This document shows positions 1 to 7,553 of a stretch of DNA of 33,648 nt, in pieces. Origin of the DNA: UBA660 sp046704245 (lineage in GTDB: Bacteria > Bacillota_I > Bacilli_A > RF39 > UBA660). The notes beneath the pieces are model-generated. The model was given only the letters and a program-made list of their open reading frames with translations, was not told where the DNA came from and did no database searches. The stretch is taken from contig JBJKSD010000008.1 in NCBI GenBank assembly GCA_046704245.1, forward strand, positions 1 through 33,648, written 5' to 3'. Numbering within the stretch: the first letter of the stretch is position 1; each line of letters opens with the position of its first letter. The translations under genes were made by a program, and so were the position numbers.

Positions 1-365
1 ATATTATTTAATATTAATCGCGCTAAAGTATCATTGTTTCTTAAGGCATATATTACTTCTGCCCCTTCTCCGCCTCCAGCATTCATATGGTTAATTAAGA
101 CAATAACATTTGATTTATTACCAAAAGCATCTAAAACTCTCTTTACTCTTTCTTCAGGAGTTAAAGTTTCATCAGTCGTTCTAGTTTCGGCTACTGGTAT
201 ACCTAACTCTCTAAATCTATTTGCCATATAATTAGAAACTCTTAAATCAAAATCTTTTTCAATTAAATTACCGACAACCGCTCCCGGATCTACTCCTCCA
301 TGTCCAGCATCCACTACTACTGATCCTGGATCAATAACCCTTAGGTCATCTTCATCTTCTTTCAT
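1..365 (-). CDS. N-acetylmuramoyl-L-alanine amidase (Amidase_3), 3' end cut by window edge
   Basis: A partial gene; 121 residues are visible and the frame is open to base 1. It reads MKEDEDDLRVIDPG and then VVVDAGHGGVDPGA, the zinc-binding His motif of Amidase_3 enzymes. IEKDFDLRVSNYM follows, carrying the second ligand glutamate, and then INHMNAGGGEGAEVIYALRN in place of the usual S-x-H-A-N-A segment. These enzymes cut the amide bond between muramic acid and the stem peptide in cell walls. The start at 363-365 is preferred over the ATG six bases upstream, because AAAGGAG lies 8 bases before it. There is no signal peptide, and the NHxNAGGGxGAEV form is typical of phage endolysins and their chromosomal relatives. 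The enzyme could therefore be a prophage-type or intracellular autolysin rather than a secreted CwlD. The C-terminal domain is unseen. Confidence 0.85.
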   Translation of the reverse strand, partial: MKEDEDDLRVIDPGSVVVDAGHGGVDPGAVVGNLIEKDFDLRVSNYMANRFRELGIPVAETRTTDETLTPEERVKRVLDAFGNKSNVIVLINHMNAGGGEGAEVIYALRNNDTLARLILNN

Positions 366-381
366 AAACATCTCTCCTTTT

Positions 382-387
382 ATTATA
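382..387 (-). promoter_or_regulatory. Possible -10 box of the amidase gene
   Basis: TATAAT on the minus strand lies just upstream of the AAAGGAG site of the amidase. No convincing -35 is visible; the hexamer 17 bases upstream, TAATCA, is weak. It sits between the htrA terminator and the amidase, as expected for an independent transcript. Confidence 0.4.
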
Positions 388-415
388 TAGTATTCATGAC
401 TATATGATTAGGTAC

Positions 416-441
416 AAAAAAAGGAACATTTTATGTTCCTT
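416..441 (-). terminator. Rho-independent terminator after htrA-like gene
   Basis: Seven-base-pair stem GGAACAT/ATGTTCC (423-429 with 433-439) with a three-base loop. On the minus strand it is followed by a run of seven T (416-422). It starts at the stop codon of the protease gene. Confidence 0.85.
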
Positions 442-1513
442 ATTTATATTCTTGATTTAGCTTTACTTTAATAGTTTTTAAATCTTTTCCGCGGTAAAAA
501 GTTATATCAATCGTATCACCTATATCATATTTATATAAGCAATACCTTAAATAGGCTTGATTTTTTAATTCTGTATCACCTATTTTGGTAATAACATCAC
601 CTTTTTTTAATCCGCCAGTAGCAGCCGGGGTGCCATCTATTACCTTTGCAATAACAGCTCCTTGTTTAATATCAGCTGCTAGCGTTATACCTTCTCGATA
701 TAATCCTAAAGTATCAGCTACATCAATAAATTGTACTCCTAAAAGTGGTCTAGCAATCTTTTGGCCTTTTTCTAGTTTTTCAATATGGGCCATAGCTGTT
801 TCTATTGGAATAGCAAAACCCATACCCTCTATTTCTTGTTTAACAAATTTTAACGAATTAATACCTACTACTTCACCATTAATATTAACTAAAGGCCCTC
901 CACTATTACCAGGGTTAATAGCAGCATCAGTCTGTAATACCTCCATTATCCAATCATCACTTTCGCCAGTAACACTGACACTGACCATTCTATTCTTACC
1001 AGATATAATACCTCTAGTAACAGTACCCATATATTCATTAGCTATTGGAGTACCAACCGTAAATACTGTTTCTCCTAGTTTAAGAGCTGTACTTTTACCT
1101 AAACTGGCTATTTTTATAACATGTTTAAGATCGACAGATAATACGGCAATATCAGCAAAAACATCACTACCAAGTAGAGTACCTGTTGCTTTATCACCAT
1201 TATAAAAAGTGATATCAATTTTACTTGCTCCTGATATAACATGTTCATTAGTAATGATATAACCATATTTATTATCAGTTTTATATACAAATCCAGTACC
1301 AGTACTTACTACTTGGATACCTTTATAAGATTCAATTAGCACTACTGCATCATATATTTTATTAACTGATTCACTAATACCCTTTTCATCAATAATAACA
1401 GTTTCTTTATCTGATTTTATTTCAGCACCATGGATAACTACTACATAAGTAAATAATCCACCCGCTAAAAAAGTTATAATTATTAATAAAAATAATACTA
1501 TTTTTTGTTTCAT
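440..1513 (-). CDS. Membrane-anchored HtrA/DegP-type serine protease with one PDZ domain
   Basis: 357 residues. One N-terminal membrane segment (about residues 5-27) anchors the protein, with the protease outside. The trypsin-like domain carries the full triad: His91 in TNEHVISGA, Asp121 in DVFADIAVL and Ser204 in NPGNSGGPL. A single PDZ domain occupies roughly residues 255-345 (GTPAATGGLKKGDVITKIGD). Length and order match Firmicutes HtrA/HtrB quality-control proteases, which degrade or refold misfolded exported proteins. It lies 13 bases after the Abi-like gene, so the two are probably co-transcribed from the promoter near 2475. The order of the triad and the PDZ domain make the family assignment firm; the specific paralogue (HtrA, HtrB or YyxA) cannot be decided. 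Confidence 0.95.
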   Translation of the reverse strand: MKQKIVLFLLIIITFLAGGLFTYVVVIHGAEIKSDKETVIIDEKGISESVNKIYDAVVLIESYKGIQVVSTGTGFVYKTDNKYGYIITNEHVISGASKIDITFYNGDKATGTLLGSDVFADIAVLSVDLKHVIKIASLGKSTALKLGETVFTVGTPIANEYMGTVTRGIISGKNRMVSVSVTGESDDWIMEVLQTDAAINPGNSGGPLVNINGEVVGINSLKFVKQEIEGMGFAIPIETAMAHIEKLEKGQKIARPLLGVQFIDVADTLGLYREGITLAADIKQGAVIAKVIDGTPAATGGLKKGDVITKIGDTELKNQAYLRYCLYKYDIGDTIDITFYRGKDLKTIKVKLNQEYK

Positions 1514-1526
1514 AATATCACCTTTT

Positions 1527-2462
1527 CTATTGCGCTATTTCAATCCAATTAACTGGAAATCCCATTCTATCTAATATTTTAGTAAAAGGTATGGTCCTAA
1601 TATTAGTTGCTAATAATTCTAATTCCATATCTATATCATTGATCATTCTACTAAATTCATTCTTTCTTAACATTGATTTCATAATAATTATTAAAGCAAA
1701 AAGATCATTCTTACCATAGATATATTCATCATCAGTCAGTGGTATTTTTAATTGGCGATGATACTCAGTATCACTAATTAACTTTTGGGTTTTGTTTTCA
1801 TATAATATATCTTCATGAGCACATAAATTACGATAATTAGCTAATATTGATAAATAAGTAGTTAAAGTATTTACATCTAAATTGTAATATTCAGCTATAG
1901 CAATTTGGTCCTCTTTCTTTAATATAGAATAAAGCTCACTAATTATACCAAAAGATAATACTTTTACTAAAACCCAAAGAGGAACATAACCATAATTATC
2001 TAGATAATGCATAGTAGCAACATGCTGGCGGCCGTTAACTCTAATTTGTCTTCTCATTTTCCTTATTAAATCGTTAACTCTTCTTACTTTATAAGACTCA
2101 TCAGTAAAGTTCTGGGGCCTTAAATAATCTTTTTCTTTATAACCATATTTTTTAGATAGTTGATAGCTAACAATTGATTTCATATTATTTTCAATAATTA
2201 ATAAGTTCTTAAAAATAATATTACGGAAACTTCTATCGAAAACAAATAATGAATATAATTCATTAAATGTTACTCCTTCGATATATCTTTTATCGACTGG
2301 AGATCTTAAAAAAACATGTCGATATCCCATTAAAAAGAAATAATTTTCTCTTAATAAAATCTGTTTAGCGTATTCTTCATCATCTATTGTTAAACCTTTT
2401 GATTTTAATATTTGAATCTGCTCTTCTAAAGTTTTGAACTCTTTTGCGCCCACATCCATCAC
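1527..2462 (-). CDS. Abi-family (AbiD/AbiF-like, Abi_2) HEPN protein
   Basis: 311 residues if started at the GTG at 2460-2462; an ATG follows at once at 2457-2459. The N-terminal part (LEEQIQILKSKGL, then YFFLMGYRHVFL) and the overall helical pattern match the Abi_2 family, whose lactococcal members abort phage infection. Near residues 208-220 the segment ANYRNLCAHEDI contains the HEPN R-x4-H signature (Arg211, Asn212, His216), typical of RNA-cutting HEPN domains. The role suggested is therefore an RNase-type defence or toxin effector; this is family inference. No separate antitoxin is visible, and the gene is followed by htrA 13 bases downstream. The predicted transcript start lies only a few bases upstream of the start codon, so the ribosome binding site is weak or absent. 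Confidence 0.85.
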   Translation of the reverse strand: MMDVGAKEFKTLEEQIQILKSKGLTIDDEEYAKQILLRENYFFLMGYRHVFLRSPVDKRYIEGVTFNELYSLFVFDRSFRNIIFKNLLIIENNMKSIVSYQLSKKYGYKEKDYLRPQNFTDESYKVRRVNDLIRKMRRQIRVNGRQHVATMHYLDNYGYVPLWVLVKVLSFGIISELYSILKKEDQIAIAEYYNLDVNTLTTYLSILANYRNLCAHEDILYENKTQKLISDTEYHRQLKIPLTDDEYIYGKNDLFALIIIMKSMLRKNEFSRMINDIDMELELLATNIRTIPFTKILDRMGFPVNWIEIAQ

Positions 2463-2471
2463 CTATTATTG

Positions 2472-2480
2472 ATTATATCA
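2472..2480 (-). promoter_or_regulatory. Extended -10 promoter for the Abi-like/htrA pair
   Basis: Minus-strand TGATATAAT is a perfect extended -10 (TG-n-TATAAT). The expected start of transcription is around 2465, leaving only about 3-6 bases before the GTG/ATG start. No good -35 box is visible. Confidence 0.6.
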
Positions 2481-2515
2481 TAATCCATTATTTTTTCTAT
2501 CTTTAATTAATAATA

Positions 2516-2524
2516 TGGTATAAT
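2516..2524 (+). promoter_or_regulatory. Extended -10 promoter for the phospholipase C-like gene
   Basis: TGGTATAAT on the plus strand is an extended -10. The AAGGAG ribosome binding site at 2537-2542 and the ATG at 2551 follow. The box is back to back with the minus-strand promoter at 2472-2480. Confidence 0.65.
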
Positions 2525-2550
2525 CTATATATCAATAAGGAGTGTTATTT

Positions 2551-3534
2551 ATGCCTAGTACGATTACTCATGCCTATTTCGCCTTAGATGTCTATGATAA
2601 TTTAGATAATAAAACCAAGAAAAGACTAAAAAACAATATCGAATATTTAAAAACCTTTGCTCAAGGTGGAGATATATTATATTTTTATAACAATATTAAT
2701 TTAAGGCAAACAAAAAAGATAAAAGAATTAGGTAAGTATATACATCGCCATAAAACTAAAGATTTCTTTATTAATTTAATTAAATATATCAAAAATAATA
2801 AATTAGAGAAAAAACCAGAAGTAATAGCTTTTTTATATGGTTTTATTATGCATTATGCTTTAGATACTACTGTTCATCCATATATTTTTTATAAAACAGG
2901 TGTCTTTAATCGAAAAAGAAAGATAACTTATAAATATAATGGGCTACATCGCAGTATGGAAATGTATATAGACGCTTATATGATCTATACTAAAGAAGGT
3001 ATTAAACCAAAAGATTTTAAAGTTCACAATTTTTGTTTTAATGTTGATTCTTTTTCCGATAATTTAAAAAATACTATTGATGAAGTATTTAAAGTAACAT
3101 ATGATTATAATAATATTGCTAATATATATTTAAAGGCAATTAAGAAGATGAAATCAACTTTCTATCTTTTTAAATATGATCCCAAAGGTATTAAAAAATT
3201 AAAATATCATTTAATTGATAAATTATTACCTAAATCGATCGATCGATTAGAAAATATTTCTTACCATATTCATCATAAGAAACAAATATATTATTTAAAT
3301 TTAGAAAAAAATATTTGGCATCATCCAGTTGATGAAGAACAAACATATGACTTATCATTTATTGAATTGTATCGTATTAGTATTCAAAAATGTTTAACAA
3401 TGATCGATAAAGTAAATAAAGTTTTATATGATAATAAAACTCCTAGATCATTAGATAATACTTTCTTAGATATATCATATATAACTGGTAAACCATGTGT
3501 CGAAAAACAAAAGCTACAATATTTTGAATTTTAA
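2551..3534 (+). CDS. Zinc-dependent phospholipase C-like protein (Zn_dep_PLPC family)
   Basis: 327 residues from the ATG at 2551. This start is chosen because AAGGAG ends 8 bases upstream; an in-frame GTG at 2542 overlaps that site and is less likely. The protein opens PSTITHAYFALDVY and has FAQGGDILYFY near residue 40. Near residue 100 is GFIMHYALDTTVHPYI, the H-x3-D-x3-HP zinc-ligand pattern of the Zn_dep_PLPC family, followed by LHRSMEMYIDAYM. No signal peptide is visible, so it is probably cytoplasmic and unlike secreted clostridial alpha-toxin. Many family members in Firmicutes are uncharacterised; hydrolysis of a phosphodiester or phospholipid is a family-level guess. It has its own promoter and terminator and is therefore a single-gene unit. 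Confidence 0.8.
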   Translation: MPSTITHAYFALDVYDNLDNKTKKRLKNNIEYLKTFAQGGDILYFYNNINLRQTKKIKELGKYIHRHKTKDFFINLIKYIKNNKLEKKPEVIAFLYGFIMHYALDTTVHPYIFYKTGVFNRKRKITYKYNGLHRSMEMYIDAYMIYTKEGIKPKDFKVHNFCFNVDSFSDNLKNTIDEVFKVTYDYNNIANIYLKAIKKMKSTFYLFKYDPKGIKKLKYHLIDKLLPKSIDRLENISYHIHHKKQIYYLNLEKNIWHHPVDEEQTYDLSFIELYRISIQKCLTMIDKVNKVLYDNKTPRSLDNTFLDISYITGKPCVEKQKLQYFEF

Positions 3535-3555
3535 ACCACTTATGTGGTTTTTTTA
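3533..3555 (+). terminator. Rho-independent terminator after the phospholipase C-like gene
   Basis: AAACCAC (3533-3539), loop TTAT, GTGGTTT (3544-3550), then a T run to 3554. It begins inside the stop codon. Confidence 0.85.
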
Positions 3556-3601
3556 GTATTAAATTGCTCTATATTTAGATACTAAATATAGGTGGAAGTA
3601 A

Positions 3602-4891
3602 ATGTTTAATAAGTATGAAATTAGAAAAATAAATGATAAAGAATGTCTCTTTTTATACATTAATGAAGATTATGAATTTAGTAAAGAATTTCTTCAAGTC
3701 AAAGAAGGGAAAAAGAAAAAAAGAAATATTTATAATGCCATAACCGATTTTATTAAAGAACATAAAATAAAGTTTAAAGGTAAAATGGTTTATTTAATAT
3801 TAGATGGTCTATTAGTAGGTACTGTTATTTTAAGTGATATCATGAATCCAATAGCTATTGAACAGAGTAATTTTAAATATGCTTATAGTAATAATTATTG
3901 GGAACATGTTAAAGTGGAAAAAGCCAAGACAGAGCAACCAAAAGAAGAAGTAACACCAAAAGTAACAGTTCCTAAAAAAGTTATTACACCTAAAACTGTT
4001 ACTCCTAAAAAGGATACCGCCCCAAAGGCAGTTACTCCTAAAGAAAATATCACAGTTGAACAGAAACCTATAGTTAAAACACCACAAGAAAAAGCTATTA
4101 CTATTACTTTATACCGTTATAATGGCACAGTTCAACAAATTGCATTAGAAGACTACGTTATTGGCGTAGTTGCTGCTGAAATGCCCGCTTCTTTTCATCC
4201 TGAAGCTTTAAAAGCTCAAAGTTTAGCAGCTAGAACTTATGCTTTAAAAAGAGTAGCTGAAAATAAAGTCATTGCTGACACTAGCGCTAATCAAAATTAT
4301 AAAGATATTAATCAATTAAAAACTATGTGGGACTCTAGTTTTAATACTTATTATAATAAAATAAAAAGTGCTGTGGAAAGCACTAAAGGTCAGTATATTG
4401 CATATAACAATTATTATATCGATGCCGTATATCATTCTACAAGTAATGGACAAACTGAAGATCCAATATATGTTTGGGGGGGGAGTTTCCCTTATTTAAA
4501 AAGTGTTGATAGTCATTGGGATTTAAATGCTCCTACTTATGAACGAACCCAAAATATATCATTTGGAGAAGTATCTAAAATATTAGGAATTGATTTTAAT
4601 CAAGATACTGAAGTTAAAGTTGTGTCTAAAACAACAGGCGAACGCATAAATGAAATAGCTATTGATCATGAAATATATTCGGGTATTGATATTAGAGATC
4701 TATTTGGGTTAAGATCAGCTGATTTTGATATCAATATCCAAGATGGTAATATTGTCTTTACTACTACAGGATATGGTCATGGTGTTGGGATGAGTCAATT
4801 TGGTGCTAATGGTATGGCTAAAGAAGGATATAGCTATCGTCAAATAATAAATCATTACTATCCTAATACTAGTATATTAAGTAAAAGTTAA
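3602..4891 (+). CDS. spoIID: SpoIID/LytB-domain peptidoglycan lytic transglycosylase
   Basis: 429 residues. A basic cytoplasmic segment (about 1-60), one membrane span (about 62-80) and a Lys/Pro/Thr repeat linker (about 105-160, with recurring TPK/VPK units) precede the SpoIID catalytic domain (about 165-425). Recognisable motifs are VIGVVAAEMPASFHPEALKA, with the catalytic glutamate at about 193, then AVYHSTSNGQTEDP, and near the end GYGHGVGMSQFGANGMA and INHYYPNT. SpoIID trims glycan strands denuded of peptide during forespore engulfment. The extended N-terminus and linker are longer than in Bacillus SpoIID, so it may be a vegetative SpoIID/LytB paralogue. A ribosome binding site, AGGTGG, precedes the ATG. 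It converges on the prepilin gene with a 7-base gap. Confidence 0.88.
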   Translation: MFNKYEIRKINDKECLFLYINEDYEFSKEFLQVKEGKKKKRNIYNAITDFIKEHKIKFKGKMVYLILDGLLVGTVILSDIMNPIAIEQSNFKYAYSNNYWEHVKVEKAKTEQPKEEVTPKVTVPKKVITPKTVTPKKDTAPKAVTPKENITVEQKPIVKTPQEKAITITLYRYNGTVQQIALEDYVIGVVAAEMPASFHPEALKAQSLAARTYALKRVAENKVIADTSANQNYKDINQLKTMWDSSFNTYYNKIKSAVESTKGQYIAYNNYYIDAVYHSTSNGQTEDPIYVWGGSFPYLKSVDSHWDLNAPTYERTQNISFGEVSKILGIDFNQDTEVKVVSKTTGERINEIAIDHEIYSGIDIRDLFGLRSADFDINIQDGNIVFTTTGYGHGVGMSQFGANGMAKEGYSYRQIINHYYPNTSILSKS

Positions 4892-4898
4892 ATATATA

Positions 4899-6479
4899 TT
4901 ATTCAGTTGAAAATATAATTGCATCAGTATACCCTTTATTTAATCCAGCTAAATCACCATCTATTGAATAACTGTCACCTACAGTAATTTTCCCGACAAT
5001 TCCTTGAAAATTATCATTATTATTACCACCATAATTCTTTTTCCACAATATATTACCTGAAGAATCATATTTCACTGCTATAGCATCGTAGACGCCTTTA
5101 TTTAATCCAATTAGATCAACATCAGTTGAATTGCTTTTACCTACTGCTATAATACCATCTGCCATTTGTGAAATATTATTAAAAATATCTATATTAGTAC
5201 CGCCATAATTCTTTTTCCATACTACATTACCTGATAAATCATATTTGACTATTATAGCATCAGTTGAGCCTTTATTTACCCCTGTTAAATCACCGTTTGT
5301 TGACTGACTGGAACCTACCGCTACGTATCCATCAATTACTTTAATTATCCCATAAAAATATTCAACACTACTACCGCCATAATTTTTATTCCATTTTATG
5401 TTACCTAATTCATCATATTTAACTATTATAGCATCAATAGATCCTTTATTTAATCCAGTTAAATTAAGATCTGTTGAACCACTATTCCCTACAGCTATAT
5501 AACCATCTGTAGTTTTTGCTATATTCCAAAATGTTTCATCATATGTACCACCAAAGTTTCTTTTCCATACTATATTTCCTGATGTATTATATTTAACTAT
5601 TATAGCGTCTTTACTACCCTTAGCTATTCCTGTTAAATCACCGTCAACTGAATTACTTTCTCCAACAACCACATATCCATCAGTTGTTTGAGTAATCCCA
5701 TAAAAATAATCATTTCCGTAATAACCACCATAATTTTTCTTCCATACTATATTGCCTGACGTATCATATTTAGCTATTATGGCATCATAACCACCTATGT
5801 ATAATCCAGTTAAATCACCATCATTTGAATTACTAGTTCCTACCACTACATATCCATCACTAACTTCAATTACTCCATAAAAAATTTCATCGTTACTACC
5901 ACCATAATTCTTCTTCCATACTATATTTCCTAGAGTATCATATTTAACTATTATAGCATCACCATATCCTTTATTTAATCCTGTTAAATCACCATCTGTT
6001 GAATAACTTTGCCCTACTACTACATATCCATCAGTTATTCTAATTATATTTTTAAAGATATCATAAGAACTACCACCATATACCAATTTAGATGGAAAAT
6101 TATCATCTGAACCGGGTAATATTACTTGATAAGTAGATTCATCTCCTCCAATAGCAGTAATTAATACTTTGTATCCCCCAGGTTTACTATTATCAAAATT
6201 CCCTCCTCTAGGATCTTCTAATGGATCAGAAAGTAACCCGGCATCTTGTAAATCTTTAAGATATATTTCAGCATAGTTTCCTACCCATACTATATCTTTT
6301 TCATATAATAATTTATAATCTTCAGCTGCTTTAATAATTAATTGTAATTGTCTATCATATAGATCATCTTTTGATTGACTAATACGATTAACTACTACTG
6401 GAAGAGCTATAACTAATATAATAGCCAAAATAACAATAACAGCTAATAATTCAACTAAAGTAAATCCATTCTTTTTCAT
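4899..6479 (-). CDS. Prepilin-like protein fused to a seven-repeat beta-propeller
   Basis: 526 residues. The N-terminus MKKNGFTLVELLAVIVIL is a textbook type IV prepilin leader: short basic leader, cleavage after Gly5, Phe at +1, Glu at +5, then the hydrophobic helix to about residue 30. An amphipathic helix and a short pseudopilin-like part follow (to about 125). From about residue 127 to the end there are seven copies of a unit of about 58 residues with consensus GG-x4-D-x-F, DGYVVVG-x-S-x-S, DGDLTGLNKG, DAIIVKYD and SGNIVWKKNYGG. The last copy stops after DAII, and the missing strand is supplied before the first copy (PSKLVYGG), which is how a closed beta-propeller is completed. The ribosome binding site is GGAGGA. 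A surface-displayed binding function is inferred; no other pilus gene is present here. Confidence 0.85.
   Translation of the reverse strand: MKKNGFTLVELLAVIVILAIILVIALPVVVNRISQSKDDLYDRQLQLIIKAAEDYKLLYEKDIVWVGNYAEIYLKDLQDAGLLSDPLEDPRGGNFDNSKPGGYKVLITAIGGDESTYQVILPGSDDNFPSKLVYGGSSYDIFKNIIRITDGYVVVGQSYSTDGDLTGLNKGYGDAIIVKYDTLGNIVWKKNYGGSNDEIFYGVIEVSDGYVVVGTSNSNDGDLTGLYIGGYDAIIAKYDTSGNIVWKKNYGGYYGNDYFYGITQTTDGYVVVGESNSVDGDLTGIAKGSKDAIIVKYNTSGNIVWKRNFGGTYDETFWNIAKTTDGYIAVGNSGSTDLNLTGLNKGSIDAIIVKYDELGNIKWNKNYGGSSVEYFYGIIKVIDGYVAVGSSQSTNGDLTGVNKGSTDAIIVKYDLSGNVVWKKNYGGTNIDIFNNISQMADGIIAVGKSNSTDVDLIGLNKGVYDAIAVKYDSSGNILWKKNYGGNNNDNFQGIVGKITVGDSYSIDGDLAGLNKGYTDAIIFSTE
4907..6080 (-). repeat. Seven in-frame tandem repeats (about 174 bp each) in the prepilin gene
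   Basis: The repeated words DAIIVKYD, NIVWKKNYGG and DGYVVVG recur at spacings of about 58 codons, with the matching DNA words (for example ccaccataattctttttcca) also repeated on the plus strand. The copies have diverged from each other, so this is an old internal duplication and not a recent expansion. Confidence 0.9.
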
Positions 6480-6500
6480 ATATCCTCCACTATTATTATA

Positions 6501-6509
6501 AGTATACCA
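6501..6509 (-). promoter_or_regulatory. Extended -10 promoter of the prepilin/propeller gene
   Basis: Minus-strand TGGTATACT, an extended -10 with one mismatch, lies 22 bases before the ATG and just upstream of GTGGAGGA. No clear -35 is seen. Confidence 0.5.
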
Positions 6510-6542
6510 TAGTTATTAATTTTAATTAATAATATATAAACA

Positions 6543-6570
6543 AAAAAACTTTGCTATTGCAAAGTTTTTT
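6543..6570 (-). terminator. Terminator after rplM-rpsI (works in both directions by sequence)
   Basis: ACTTTGC/GCAAAGT stem (6548-6554 with 6559-6565), loop TATT, flanked by A runs on one side and T runs on the other. It lies directly after the rpsI stop codon. Confidence 0.85.
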
Positions 6571-6575
6571 ATATT

Positions 6576-6995
6576 TTATCGTTTTGAGAATTGTGGTGCA
6601 CGACGAGCTTTTTTAAGCCCTGGTTTTTTACGTTCTTTAATTCTAGGATCTCTAGTAATAAATCCTTCTTTTTTTAATATTCTTCTAAAACTAGTATCAG
6701 AATTAGGATCAGTATTTTGATCATATTCTAATAAAGCTCTAGCAATACCTAAACGTATAGCTCCAGTTTGACCAGAGAAACCGCCACCTTTAACAGTTGC
6801 TTCGATATCGAATGCTTCTCTAGTTTTAGTAATATCTAATGGTTGAGTTAAATCCATAACAAGGGTTGGATATGGAAAATATTTATTAACATCTATACCA
6901 TTAACAATAATTTTTCCACTACCACTAGTCATTCTTACTCTAGCTACTGCTTGTTTACGACGACCAGTACCAGTATAAATCTTTTTATTAGCCAT
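6576..6995 (-). CDS. rpsI: 30S ribosomal protein S9
   Basis: 139 residues, slightly long for S9 (about 130) because of a basic N-terminal segment. It carries TGRRKQAVARVR near the start and GGGFSGQTGAIRLGIARAL in the middle. It ends in the conserved basic tail with terminal SKR, which reaches the P-site tRNA in the decoding centre. Its start overlaps the end of rplM by 8 bases, so the two are translationally coupled, as in nearly all bacteria. Confidence 0.98.
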   Translation of the reverse strand: MANKKIYTGTGRRKQAVARVRMTSGSGKIIVNGIDVNKYFPYPTLVMDLTQPLDITKTREAFDIEATVKGGGFSGQTGAIRLGIARALLEYDQNTDPNSDTSFRRILKKEGFITRDPRIKERKKPGLKKARRAPQFSKR

Positions 6996-7443
6996 TTATA
7001 TCTTCTCCTTGTTTATCTAAATTTAATATCTCTGGTTTTTGAGCTTCATGAGGATGTTCACTACCTTCATAGACAAATAATTTCTTAGCCATTGCTCTAC
7101 CTAATCTACCTTTAGGTAACATACCTACGATAGCTCTTTCAACCATTTCCATTGGATATTTTGCTTTCATTTCTTTCGCTAGTCTTACTCTTAAACCACC
7201 AGGATGTCTACTATGATCATAGTATTCCTTTTTTTCTAACTTATTGCCAGTTAAATTAACTTTACTAGCATTAATAACGATAACATTATCTCCACAATCA
7301 ACATGAGGAGTATAAGTTGGTTTATGTTTACCACGTAAAATAGTTGCTGCTTTTGTTGCTAATCTACCTAATACCATATCGGTAGCATCAATAATATACC
7401 ATTTACGAGTAACATCTTCCTTTTTTTGCATAAATGTACTCAT
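6988..7443 (-). CDS. rplM: 50S ribosomal protein L13
   Basis: 151 residues, usual length about 145. It shows the L13 signatures WYIIDATDMVLGRLAT, LRGKHKPTYTPHVDCGD and the VERAIVGMLPKGRLGRAM loop. L13 is an early-assembly large-subunit protein that binds 23S rRNA and, in this group, is thought to regulate its own operon. It is the first gene of an rplM-rpsI unit with a consensus promoter and a structured leader (7457-7507). The ribosome binding site AAGGAAAG lies next to the outer leader stem. Confidence 0.98.
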   Translation of the reverse strand: MSTFMQKKEDVTRKWYIIDATDMVLGRLATKAATILRGKHKPTYTPHVDCGDNVIVINASKVNLTGNKLEKKEYYDHSRHPGGLRVRLAKEMKAKYPMEMVERAIVGMLPKGRLGRAMAKKLFVYEGSEHPHEAQKPEILNLDKQGEDING

Positions 7444-7456
7444 TTAAATCTTTCCT

Positions 7457-7507
7457 TTCTTATATTGAGTAAACATTCCCACTGTTTACTCTTTGTGGGT
7501 ATAAGAA
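7457..7507 (-). promoter_or_regulatory. L13 leader RNA (autoregulatory, pseudoknotted)
   Basis: Between promoter and rplM the minus-strand RNA can form an outer stem TTCTTATA/TATAAGAA (7500-7507 with 7457-7464). Inside is an 8-bp hairpin GAGTAAAC/GTTTACTC (7484-7491 with 7467-7474). The hairpin loop carries GTGGG (7478-7482), which can pair with CCCAC (7495-7499) between the stems, making a pseudoknot. The outer stem ends against the AAGGAAAG ribosome binding site. Position and architecture agree with the known Firmicutes L13 leader family. Protein binding is inferred. Confidence 0.75.
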
Positions 7508-7524
7508 AAAACGTACCAGGTTAA

Positions 7525-7553
7525 ATTATACTTAATTTTTGTTGTAATGTCAA
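7525..7553 (-). promoter_or_regulatory. Sigma-A promoter of rplM-rpsI
   Basis: Minus-strand TTGACA (7548-7553), exactly 17 bases, then TATAAT (7525-7530). Both boxes are perfect consensus, the strongest promoter in the window. Confidence 0.92.

Noticed and set aside
585..1205. 206-codon open frame on the plus strand opposite the htrA-like gene
   Set aside because: It is the complement of a well-conserved protease, has no ribosome binding site and shows no protein motif.
5000..6080. CRISPR-like or mobile repeat array
   Set aside because: The repeats are in frame, about 174 bp long and diverged, and encode protein blades.
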